A DNA stretch of 8,824 nt, taken from contig JAKDIK010000094.1 in assembly GCA_030450535.1 (NCBI GenBank), positions 1 to 8,824 on the forward strand, in the 5' to 3' direction. Positions within the stretch are counted from its first letter, which is position 1. Each line of letters begins with the position of its first letter. Position numbers and translations under genes: made by a program. Of the stretch, positions 1-5,269 are shown one piece after another. The notes under the pieces were generated by a model that had not been told where the DNA came from, ran no database searches, and worked only from the letters and a program-made list of their open reading frames with translations. The stretch is from Propionibacteriaceae bacterium (GTDB taxonomy: Bacteria; Actinomycetota; Actinomycetes; Propionibacteriales; Propionibacteriaceae).

Positions 1-1125
1 CGGCTTGATGCCGACCTTGCGCCCACCGCGCTCGCACCCGCCGACGCCGACACCTATGACCCGGCCACGGAGGACGGGCAGGTCGAAAAGCCCAACCTGC
101 TCACCAAGTCGCCGTTCTCGATCGGGTTCTTCGCGACGCTGGGCGGGCTGGTCGCGTTCGCGCTGGTGACGATGATCACCGCGCTGCAGTGGGTGCTGAT
201 CCTGGTCATCCTGTCCCTCTACCTCGCCCTGGGGCTCAACCCGGCGGTCGAGTGGCTCCACCGCCACGGACTCCCCCGTCCCGTCGCCGTGACCCTTGTC
301 GCGCTGCTGCTCGTCGGCTTCATCGTCCTCGGGGCGTTCGCCGTGCTGCCCGTGGTCACCCAGCAGATCAACGCGCTGGTGCAGAACACGCCGGGCTACC
401 TCGCCGAGCTGCGCCACAACGATGCCTTCGCCGAGTTCGACGCGCGCTTCGGCGTCATCGACCGCGTCAGCCAGACCGTGATGTCCGGGGCATGGATCGA
501 GGGCGTGTTCGGCGGCCTTCTGGGTGCGGGCATCGCGATCGCCAACGTCGTGCTGAGCCTCGTGATCACCCTGGTGCTCACCTTGTACTTCCTGGCCTCG
601 CTGCCGGCCATCAAGACGGCGATCTACGAGCTGGCGCCCGCGTCGCGGCGCCCACGGGTGCGCCACCTGGCCAACCAGGTGTTCTCCCGGATCGGCGGCT
701 ACATCCGCGGGCTGTTCATCGTCGTGGGCTGCGCGACGGCGTCCGCCTTCATCTTCCTCAACATCGCCGGACTCGGGGCGCTCTCGTTCGCGCTGTCGGT
801 CGTCGTGATGACGTGCGCGTTCATCCCGATCGTCGGTCCCACCACCTCGATGGTCATCGTGTCCATCGTCGCCTACTCGGTCTCGCCGACCACCGGGATC
901 GCCGCGCTGGTGTTCTTCCTCATCTACCTGCAGGTGGACGCCTACCTGCTCCAGCCCCGCATCTTCGCCCACTCGGTCAAGGTGCCCGGCGCCCTCGTCG
1001 TGTTGGCCGCGTTGAGCGGCGGCATCCTGTTCGGCATCGCCGGGGCGCTCATCGCCATCCCGACGGCGGCCTCGCTGCTGCTGCTCTACCGCGAGGTGCT
1101 GATTCCCGAACTCGACCGTCGCTGA
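1..1125 (+). CDS. AI-2E family transporter (UPF0118-type permease), 5'-truncated
   Basis: This is a polytopic inner-membrane protein; 374 residues are present and the frame is open from base 1, so the true start lies upstream. The visible N-terminus is a hydrophilic, acidic cytoplasmic stretch (residues 1-38), then hydrophobic segments around 39-80, 97-120, 175-200, 230-255, 258-300 and 300-365. Family marks are the FIPIVGPTTS stretch (about residue 273) and the later YLQVDAYLLQPRIF block followed by a Gly-rich hydrophobic tail with GIAGALIAIP. The family (PF01594) was named after the E. coli TqsA autoinducer-2 exporter, but other members are Na+/H+ antiporters or unknown, so neither substrate nor direction can be inferred. 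A Met at base 166 is in frame but would cut into the first membrane segment, so it is not the start. The gene converges on nucS with a 17-base gap. Confidence 0.88.
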   Translation, partial: RLDADLAPTALAPADADTYDPATEDGQVEKPNLLTKSPFSIGFFATLGGLVAFALVTMITALQWVLILVILSLYLALGLNPAVEWLHRHGLPRPVAVTLVALLLVGFIVLGAFAVLPVVTQQINALVQNTPGYLAELRHNDAFAEFDARFGVIDRVSQTVMSGAWIEGVFGGLLGAGIAIANVVLSLVITLVLTLYFLASLPAIKTAIYELAPASRRPRVRHLANQVFSRIGGYIRGLFIVVGCATASAFIFLNIAGLGALSFALSVVVMTCAFIPIVGPTTSMVIVSIVAYSVSPTTGIAALVFFLIYLQVDAYLLQPRIFAHSVKVPGALVVLAALSGGILFGIAGALIAIPTAASLLLLYREVLIPELDRR

Positions 1126-1136
1126 GCCATGGCAGC

Positions 1137-1157
1137 GGCCGGCTAGAACAGCCGGTC
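1137..1157 (+). terminator. Candidate hairpin terminator at the permease/nucS convergent junction
   Basis: Bases 1137-1144 (GGCCGGCT) pair with 1150-1157 (AGCCGGTC) around a five-base loop; seven of eight pairs are Watson-Crick and one is G-U in the plus-strand RNA. The hairpin starts 12 bases after the permease stop and overlaps the nucS stop codon. There is no following T run, so it is at best a non-canonical terminator. On the minus strand the G-U becomes a mismatch and six consecutive pairs remain, so any effect should be stronger for the permease transcript. Confidence 0.4.
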
Positions 1158-1838
1158 CTCGGCGTGGTCGATGCCGCGCAGCGCGTCGTAGTCGACCGTC
1201 ACGCACGCGATGTTCCGCGCCGCCGCGACCACCTTGGCCTGCGGCTTGATCTGCTGAGCGGCGAGGACTCCCTGCACCGGCCGCAGCAGCGGATCGCCGT
1301 TCATCAGCTCCAGGTAGCGCGCCAACTGCTCGACGCCGTCGATCTCGCCGCGTCGTTTCACCTCCACGGCAACGTGGGCGCCCTCGGCGTCCCGGAACAA
1401 CAGGTCGACCGGGCCGACCGCCGTCGGATACTCGCGGCGGACCAGCGTCCAGCCGGGACCGAATGTCTCGGGATTCTCCGCCAGGAGCGCCTGCAGGTGC
1501 GCCTCCACACCGTCCTTGACCAAGCCGGGATCGACGCCCAACTCGTGGCAACTGTCGTGCAGGATCTCCGCGATCGAGATCACCAACCTGTCGTCGGCGG
1601 TGTTGGCGACCTCCCAGACCGCCACGAGCCCGGCCTCGGCCTCGGCGTCCGGATCGGCCGGCCGCCGCGTGAGCCGGCACGGCGGGTTCATCCAGTTCAG
1701 CGGCTTGTAGGCGCGGTCGTCCGCGTGGATCGAGATCGACCCGTCCGCCTTGAGGAGGATCAGCCGGTTGGCCATCGGCAGGTGAGCAGACAGCCGTCCC
1801 GCGTAGTCGACCTGGCACCGGGCTATCAGCAGACGCAC
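1143..1838 (-). CDS. nucS: Endonuclease NucS/EndoMS (mismatch-specific, non-canonical mismatch repair)
   Basis: NucS cuts both strands at mismatched bases and replaces MutS/MutL mismatch repair in most actinobacteria and some archaea. With a GTG start at 1838 the protein has 231 residues, close to the family's 220-250. The N-terminal half is the DNA-binding/dimerisation domain (RLLIARCQVDYAGRL, then NWMNPPCRL at 48-56 and VAVWEV at 72-77). The C-terminal half is a RecB-like PD-(D/E)xK nuclease: Asp145 in PVDLLF, Glu159 and Lys161 in VAVEVKRRG, and Gln171 in EQLARYLE. The last residues, EDRLF, look like the C-terminal sliding-clamp-binding motif reported for actinobacterial NucS. An ATG at 1997 in the same frame would add 53 residues unlike the family and run across the divergent gene, so I reject it. 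The GTG is preceded by a -10 hexamer at the leaderless distance. Confidence 0.95.
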   Translation of the reverse strand: MRLLIARCQVDYAGRLSAHLPMANRLILLKADGSISIHADDRAYKPLNWMNPPCRLTRRPADPDAEAEAGLVAVWEVANTADDRLVISIAEILHDSCHELGVDPGLVKDGVEAHLQALLAENPETFGPGWTLVRREYPTAVGPVDLLFRDAEGAHVAVEVKRRGEIDGVEQLARYLELMNGDPLLRPVQGVLAAQQIKPQAKVVAAARNIACVTVDYDALRGIDHAEDRLF

Positions 1839-1844
1839 CGGGCC

Positions 1845-1850
1845 AGCGTA
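1845..1850 (-). promoter_or_regulatory. -10 element of nucS, predicted leaderless
   Basis: On the minus strand the hexamer TACGCT (TANNNT) ends six bases before the GTG at 1838, which places the expected transcription start at or next to the start codon. No Shine-Dalgarno sequence is present between the two. I see no convincing -35 hexamer, which is common for actinobacterial promoters. This supports the GTG start over the upstream ATG. Confidence 0.55.
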
Positions 1851-1856
1851 CCGGCC

Positions 1857-1862
1857 TATGCT
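1857..1862 (+). promoter_or_regulatory. -10 element of the zinc-ribbon/hydrolase unit, predicted leaderless
   Basis: TATGCT (TANNNT) ends seven bases before the ATG at 1870, so transcription should begin at or one base before that ATG. No ribosome-binding site precedes it. The in-frame ATG at 1858 lies inside the hexamer itself and is therefore unlikely to be in the mRNA. The element sits six bases from the opposing nucS -10 (1845-1850), so the two promoters are back to back and each -35 region falls in or near the other gene's start. Confidence 0.55.
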
Positions 1863-1869
1863 GACCCCC

Positions 1870-2145
1870 ATGGCCCGTCGTCCGAGCAAGCACCTCCGCC
1901 CCGCGCGACCGCTGCTCTCCTCCGGCTTCGCCCGCACCGAGACCAAGGCGGACGGCCGCTGGCTCGTCCAGGCCATGGCGTCCGACCGCTCGGTCAAGAC
2001 CTACACGTGCCCCGGCTGCGGCCGTCCGGTGACGCCCGGGCTGGCGCACGTCGTCGTGTGGCCGGCCGAGGCGCCGCTCGGGCAGTCGAGCGCGGTCGAG
2101 TCGCGCCGCCACTGGCACGGCACGTGCTGGAACCGGAGGCGCTGA
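1870..2145 (+). CDS. Small zinc-ribbon-like protein, conserved in actinobacteria, function unknown
   Basis: This is a 91-residue protein. Residues 1-30 are basic and probably disordered (MARRPSKHLRPARP). The core contains YTCPGCGRPVTPG (Cys47, Cys50), then HVVVWPAE (His60) and RRHWHGTCW (His81, His83, Cys86). The CxxC plus HxHxxC arrangement suggests a single bound Zn2+, but this is inferred from residue pattern only. Similar short actinobacterial proteins carry the same blocks (CPGC, HVV-W, RRHWH--CW) and are often labelled ATP/GTP-binding; no P-loop or other nucleotide motif is visible here, so I do not use that label. The start at 1870 is preferred over 1858 because of the -10 element and because homologues begin with a short M-x-R-R type sequence. 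It overlaps the downstream hydrolase by one base, so the two are probably co-translated. Confidence 0.78.
   Translation: MARRPSKHLRPARPLLSSGFARTETKADGRWLVQAMASDRSVKTYTCPGCGRPVTPGLAHVVVWPAEAPLGQSSAVESRRHWHGTCWNRRR
2135..2139 (+). promoter_or_regulatory. Ribosome-binding site of the alpha/beta hydrolase
   Basis: GGAGG lies five bases before the ATG at 2145 and inside the last codons of the zinc-ribbon gene. With the TGATG stop/start overlap it fixes the hydrolase start and indicates translational coupling, in contrast to the leaderless gene upstream. Confidence 0.8.
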
Positions 2146-2948
2146 TGAAGCTGCACGTCACCCACGTCGGGAGCGGGACGCCGCGCGTCGCCTTTCTGCA
2201 CGGCCTGTTGGGTCGCGGCAAGAACTGGGCAGCGGTCGCCAAAACCCTGGCGGACCGCTGGCCGAGCCTGCTCTACGACCTGCCCAACCACGGCCGCAGC
2301 CCGTGGACCGACGACCTCACCTACCCCACGCAGGCGGACGCCCTCGCCGCCGACCTGCGCCGTCGGGGCTTGGCGGACGGCTCGCTCGTCATCGTGGGCC
2401 ACTCGATGGGCGGCAAGGTGGCGATGACCTTCGCCCTGCGACACCCCGACATGCTCCGCGGCCTCGTCGTCATCGACATCGCCCCCGACCACTCCCTCAC
2501 GGGCTACGGGTTCGGTGCCTATGTGGACGCCCTCAAGGCCGTCGATCTCGATCAGCTCACGCGCCGCGTGGACGCGGACACCCAGCTCGCCGCCACGGTC
2601 GCCTCGCCCGCCACGCGGGCGTTTCTGCTGCAGAACCTGCACCGCGAGAGCGGCCGCTGGCGCTGGCTGCCCCACCTCGACCTCATCCGCTACGACATCG
2701 GTCAGATCAGCGCCTGGCCAGAGGGCCTCACCGGCCCGTGGGAGGGCCCCACCCTGTGGGTGCGCGGCGGCGACTCCGACTACGTCCGCGACGAGCACGG
2801 CGCCCACATGCGCGGGCTGTTTCCTCGCGTGCGGCTGGTCACCATCAAGAACGCCGGCCACTGGGTGCACGCCGATCAACCCGAGGCCCTCACCCGCACG
2901 CTGGCCATGTTCCTGGCTGCGGTGGACGCCGAGGCGCCGGTCGGCTGA
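2145..2948 (+). CDS. Alpha/beta-fold hydrolase, YbfF/ABHD11-like esterase
   Basis: A 267-residue single-domain alpha/beta hydrolase, probably cytoplasmic since no signal peptide is visible. The oxyanion-hole segment is FLHGLLGRGKNW (17-28), followed by YDLPNHGRSPW (44-54), a hallmark of this family. The nucleophile elbow is GHSMGG with Ser87. Candidate acids are Asp111 in VVIDIAPDH, the position typical of YbfF-like esterases, and Asp210 in RGGDSDY; the catalytic His is His239 in NAGHWVH. The lid region (about 115-195) is helical and less conserved, so the substrate, likely an acyl or thioester, cannot be named. MenH-type enzymes share the fold and the GHSMGG motif and are the main alternative. 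The same frame is open far upstream, to base 189, but this is only high-G+C read-through; GGAGG before 2145 sets the start. The stop codon touches the cyclophilin stop. Confidence 0.9.
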   Translation: MKLHVTHVGSGTPRVAFLHGLLGRGKNWAAVAKTLADRWPSLLYDLPNHGRSPWTDDLTYPTQADALAADLRRRGLADGSLVIVGHSMGGKVAMTFALRHPDMLRGLVVIDIAPDHSLTGYGFGAYVDALKAVDLDQLTRRVDADTQLAATVASPATRAFLLQNLHRESGRWRWLPHLDLIRYDIGQISAWPEGLTGPWEGPTLWVRGGDSDYVRDEHGAHMRGLFPRVRLVTIKNAGHWVHADQPEALTRTLAMFLAAVDAEAPVG

Positions 2949-2959
2949 TCAGCCGACCG
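2938..2959. terminator. Perfect 22-bp palindrome over both stop codons; candidate bidirectional terminator
   Basis: The half-site CGGTCGGCTGA (2938-2948) is followed directly by its exact reverse complement (2949-2959). As RNA it would form nine G/C-rich pairs closed by a GAUC tetraloop on either strand. The hydrolase TGA (2946-2948) and the cyclophilin TGA (2949-2951, read on the minus strand) occupy the centre. No T tract follows on either side, so it would be the tail-less type of terminator proposed for actinobacteria. A separate 10-bp palindrome, CACCGCGGTG, follows at 2961-2970 inside the cyclophilin gene. Confidence 0.6.
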
Positions 2960-3689
2960 ACACCGCGGTGATGTCGGTGGGTGCGTTGGGGGCGCCGTCC
3001 CCTGCCGAGCGCGCGGCGTCGTGACCCTGCTCGGCGATGGTGCGGATCACCTGGAGCGATGCCTCGTCCACGTGCCCGAACAGGGTGTAGGAGGGCGCGA
3101 GCACCGTATCGGCGTACACGATGAAGAACTGCGAGCCGTTGGTGTCCGGGCCCGCGTTCGCCATGGCCAACGAGCCGGCCGCGTACTCGCCGTAGCCCTG
3201 CGCGTTCACGGGAATACTGTCCAGCTCGTCGGCGAAGGTGTAGCCGGGGCCCCCGCGGCCGGTGCCGGAGGGGTCGCCGCACTGCAGGACGAAGATGCCC
3301 TCGGTCACGAGGCGGTGGCAGGAGGTGTCGTCGTAGTAGCCCTGCGCGGCGAGGCTCTCAAAGGAGGCGACGGTACACGGCGCGGCGGTGCGATCGAGCG
3401 TGATCGTGATCGGTTCCCCGGCGAGCGTCAGGGTGGCCGTGGCCGTCCCGGAGGCGGACACCGCCTGGCCGTCCGGCGGCTCGACCGCCTTGGCCGGCGT
3501 CCCGGACACCGAATACGTGCAGGTGACGGTGCCCGGGGCGTCCGAGGGACCGCTCGGGCTCGACGGGGCCGGCGGCGCCGCGGCGGTGGTCGCGGCGCCG
3601 GTGGGCGCGCCGGTGGGGGTGGCGGCGCAGCCGACGAGCGTGGCCGCGGCGGCGAGGGCGAGCAGGGGGATGCGGGAGCGAGGGATCAC
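2949..3689 (-). CDS. Exported cyclophilin-type peptidyl-prolyl cis-trans isomerase, lipoprotein
   Basis: The 246-residue product should catalyse cis-trans isomerisation of Xaa-Pro bonds outside the cytoplasmic membrane. The N-terminus is a lipoprotein signal: basic VIPRSR, a hydrophobic core, and lipobox LVGC with Cys21 as the lipidated residue. Residues 22-53 are an Ala/Thr/Pro/Ser linker. The cyclophilin domain runs from about 85 to 245, with CHRL (catalytic Arg126), VLQCGDPSGTGRGGPG (134-149), SLAMANAGPDTNGSQFF (173-189) and TLFGHV (202-207). Four further cysteines (57, 105, 124, 137) could form disulfides outside the cell. GTG at 3689 is chosen because it gives a complete signal peptide and has GGGAGAG seven bases upstream; an extension toward 4163 would run antisense through the adenosyltransferase. 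Similar lipoprotein cyclophilins (M. tuberculosis Rv2582, PpiB) are common in actinobacteria. Confidence 0.92.
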   Translation of the reverse strand: MIPRSRIPLLALAAAATLVGCAATPTGAPTGAATTAAAPPAPSSPSGPSDAPGTVTCTYSVSGTPAKAVEPPDGQAVSASGTATATLTLAGEPITITLDRTAAPCTVASFESLAAQGYYDDTSCHRLVTEGIFVLQCGDPSGTGRGGPGYTFADELDSIPVNAQGYGEYAAGSLAMANAGPDTNGSQFFIVYADTVLAPSYTLFGHVDEASLQVIRTIAEQGHDAARSAGDGAPNAPTDITAVSVG

Positions 3690-3696
3690 CGCTCCA

Positions 3697-3703
3697 CTCT
3701 CCC
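3697..3703 (-). promoter_or_regulatory. Ribosome-binding site of the cyclophilin gene
   Basis: GGGAGAG on the minus strand lies seven bases before the GTG at 3689 and supports that start. It is one base from the -10 element of the divergent adenosyltransferase gene (3705-3710), so the cyclophilin mRNA must begin at or beyond that promoter, probably within the 5' end of the neighbouring gene. I could not identify its own -10. Confidence 0.6.
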
Positions 3704-3704
3704 A

Positions 3705-3710
3705 TAGGCT
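3705..3710 (+). promoter_or_regulatory. -10 element of the cobalamin adenosyltransferase gene, predicted leaderless
   Basis: TAGGCT (TANNNT) ends six bases before the ATG at 3717. The intervening bases are GGGCCC and contain no Shine-Dalgarno sequence, so the transcript should begin at or next to the ATG. The spacing matches the two promoters around 1838-1870. Confidence 0.55.
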
Positions 3711-3716
3711 GGGCCC

Positions 3717-4364
3717 ATGGTGAACCTGACGCGCATCTACACCCGCACCGGCGATGCCGGGACGACCCGGCTCTCGGACATGTCCCAGGTCGCGAAGACC
3801 GATCTGCGCGTCGAGGCGTACGGGGCCGTCGACGAGGCCAACTGCATCCTGGGCGTCGCGCTGACCACGACCACCGTGCCGGACGCCGTGTCCGCGGCCC
3901 TGGCCGAGATCCAGAACGAGCTCTTCGACGTCGGCGCCGACCTCTCCACGCCGGTGGTGCCCGAGCCGGAATGGCCGCCGTTGCGCATCGAGCAACCGAG
4001 CATCGACCGGCTGGAGGGCTGGTGCGACGCGTTCGGCGACCCGCTGCCGAACCTGGTGTCGTTCATCCTGCCCGGCGGAACACCCGCGGGCGCGCAACTC
4101 CATCTGGCCCGGACGGTGGTCCGCCGCGCGGAACGGGCCGGGTGGGCGGCGGCCGAGGCGCACGGCCTGGCGCCGGCGTCCGGGGGCGTGAACCCGCTGG
4201 CCCTGACCTACCTCAACCGGCTGAGCGATCTGCTGTTCATTCTCGCCCGCGCGGTCAACGGGGACGCCGGCGATGTGCTCTGGGTGCCCGGCAAGGACCG
4301 CGCCGCCGTCGGTCGGCGCGCCGAACGGCAGCGCGCCCGGATCGAGCGCGCGCAGGAGGACTGA
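3717..4364 (+). CDS. PduO-type cob(I)alamin (corrinoid) adenosyltransferase
   Basis: This enzyme transfers the adenosyl group of ATP to cob(I)alamin or cob(I)yrinic acid diamide, making adenosylcobalamin and triphosphate; family members are cytoplasmic trimers with the active site between subunits. The 215-residue length is normal. The N-terminal ATP-binding segment is IYTRTGDAGTT (7-17), followed by RVEAYGAVDEANCILG (31-46), HLARTVVRRAERAGW (129-143) and LNRLSDLLFILAR (166-178), all hallmark PduO/MMAB blocks with the conserved Arg, Glu and Asp residues. The tail (193-215) is Arg-rich and variable. A B12-dependent enzyme, most plausibly methylmalonyl-CoA mutase, should be encoded elsewhere; none is in the window. 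The gene stands alone between two oppositely directed neighbours, and the GTG directly after the ATG is not needed as a start. Confidence 0.95.
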   Translation: MVNLTRIYTRTGDAGTTRLSDMSQVAKTDLRVEAYGAVDEANCILGVALTTTTVPDAVSAALAEIQNELFDVGADLSTPVVPEPEWPPLRIEQPSIDRLEGWCDAFGDPLPNLVSFILPGGTPAGAQLHLARTVVRRAERAGWAAAEAHGLAPASGGVNPLALTYLNRLSDLLFILARAVNGDAGDVLWVPGKDRAAVGRRAERQRARIERAQED

Positions 4365-4379
4365 GGGCGGCCACCGCCC
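4365..4379 (+). terminator. Candidate hairpin at the adenosyltransferase/DUF2550 convergent junction
   Basis: GGGCGG (4365-4370) and CCGCCC (4374-4379) form a perfect six-pair stem with a CCA loop, starting immediately after the adenosyltransferase stop. No T run follows. It fills most of the 23-base convergent gap and could serve both transcripts, including the end of the atp operon. Short G/C-only stems occur often by chance in DNA this rich in G+C, so support is weak. A second G/C inverted repeat (4401-4415) lies inside the last codons of DUF2550. Confidence 0.35.
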
Positions 4380-4387
4380 CCCACCGG

Positions 4388-4831
4388 TCAGCCCGGGAAC
4401 CGCCCCCCGGGGGCGCCAGCCTCGGCCCAGCTACGAAACGCCGTGAGGTGGGCGCGGTCCATCGCCAATTGGATGCCGACGTGGGACCCGGCCAACTCGA
4501 CCACGAGAGAATCGGCGAACAGGTCCAGCGCCTCGCGCGGCGTGACGGCCCGGGAATCGCCCAACTCGACATCGGCGCGGTGGAGGACCACCCCCGGGCG
4601 GATCGACAGGCTGTAGGTGCGGTACCACTCGAGCCGGTCGCCGAGGTAGCGTGCGGTGCCCAGCATCCAGCCCGACCCATGCCCGCGGGAGCCCTGGTGC
4701 AGGGCACAGTCGAAGACGCGACCCCGGCTCGACAGCCAGCGCCGGCGCGCGAAGAGCCACGCGATCGGAAAGAGCAACAGCAGGACGACGAACACGAGCG
4801 CAGCCTCGGTCAGCGTGACCCAGTCCGCCAT
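4388..4831 (-). CDS. DUF2550 family membrane-anchored protein, distal gene of the atp operon
   Basis: A 147-residue protein with one N-terminal transmembrane helix (about 9-27, very Leu/Val-rich) followed by an Arg-rich stretch (ARRRWLSSRGR), so the soluble part is probably cytoplasmic by the positive-inside rule. The conserved DUF2550 (PF10739) block is seen as FDCALHQ (40-46), then GWMLGTARYLGDRLEWYRTYSLSIRP (54-79 in pieces: GTARYLGD, LEWYR, SLSIRP). No catalytic motif is evident. It starts 17 bases after the atpC stop with GGGGG five bases before the ATG, so it is very likely the last gene of the ATP synthase operon. The same position is held by Rv1312 in M. tuberculosis. Its role is unknown; an assembly or regulatory link to the ATP synthase is only inferred from synteny. 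Confidence 0.85.
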   Translation of the reverse strand: MADWVTLTEAALVFVVLLLLFPIAWLFARRRWLSSRGRVFDCALHQGSRGHGSGWMLGTARYLGDRLEWYRTYSLSIRPGVVLHRADVELGDSRAVTPREALDLFADSLVVELAGSHVGIQLAMDRAHLTAFRSWAEAGAPGGRFPG

Positions 4832-4848
4832 GTTCGCCCCCAGGGTGT

Positions 4849-5268
4849 CTAGTGCCGTGCGGACGCCCGATGCGCCGCCCGGACCTGAGCAGTGGCGCGG
4901 TCGAAGTGGTGACGGACGCCGCTGTCGTTGTGCCCCGCCTCGAGCTGGGCCGTGGCCTCGGCCAGCTCACGCTCGGCGTCCACCAGCGTGATCTCCTGGG
5001 CCATCTTGGCGTATCCGCTGAGGATCGCGACGCGATTCTGCGCCACGGACAGGAATCCGCCGTCGACCGCCACGATCTCGCGGTTTCCCGCGGTCGACAG
5101 CACCTCGGCCGCGGAGGGGACGAGCACGGCCAGCATCGGCTCATGGTTGGCCATGATGCCGATGTCGCCCTCGGTCGTCCGTGCGATGACCGACTCGGCG
5201 TCCCCCTCCCAGATGAGGCCGTCCGCGCTCACCACCTCGACGCGCAGCGGGGTGTCGGGGAGCGCCAT
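4849..5268 (-). CDS. atpC: ATP synthase F1 epsilon subunit
   Basis: The epsilon subunit sits on the central stalk, linking gamma to the c-ring, and in many bacteria its C-terminal helices inhibit ATP hydrolysis. The 139-residue protein has the N-terminal beta-sandwich (LRVEVVSADGLIWEGDAESV, then EGDIGIMANHEPMLAVL at 33-49 and VAVDGGFLSVAQNRVAIL at 67-83) and a C-terminal helical part (91-139) with an acidic first helix (DAERELAEATAQLEA) and a basic, Ala-rich second helix (RATAQVRAAHRAS). Length is within the family range. The ATG is one base after the atpD stop (TGA-C-ATG) and preceded by AAGGAGG, pointing to tight translational coupling that helps match epsilon to beta. Confidence 0.96.
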   Translation of the reverse strand: MALPDTPLRVEVVSADGLIWEGDAESVIARTTEGDIGIMANHEPMLAVLVPSAAEVLSTAGNREIVAVDGGFLSVAQNRVAILSGYAKMAQEITLVDAERELAEATAQLEAGHNDSGVRHHFDRATAQVRAAHRASARH

Positions 5269-5269
5269 G

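Noticed and set aside
1..1125. Quorum-sensing (AI-2) export system.
   Set aside because: The family name is historical. No luxS, lsr genes or other signalling partners are present in the window, and the family includes ion antiporters and unknown functions.
1126..1133. GCCATGGC palindrome after the permease stop.
   Set aside because: Eight bases of G/C-rich symmetry are expected by chance; no repeat of it or neighbouring element gives it a role.
189..2948. A 919-codon open frame on the plus strand that ends with the hydrolase and could look like a giant fusion.
   Set aside because: Up to base 2144 it runs out of frame through the permease and antisense to nucS, with Arg/Pro/His-rich sequence typical of a wrong frame in high-G+C DNA. 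Recognisable hydrolase sequence begins exactly at the ATG with a good ribosome-binding site at 2145.
3690..4163. Possible N-terminal extension of the cyclophilin through the adenosyltransferase locus.
   Set aside because: The extension is antisense to a conserved enzyme, and the lipoprotein signal peptide begins cleanly at the GTG at 3689 behind a Shine-Dalgarno sequence.
4401..4415. G/C-only inverted repeat (CGCCCCC / GGGGGCG) near the DUF2550 stop.
   Set aside because: It lies within the last codons of the gene, has only a one-base centre and is made only of G and C, so chance and coding constraint explain it as well as a terminator does.
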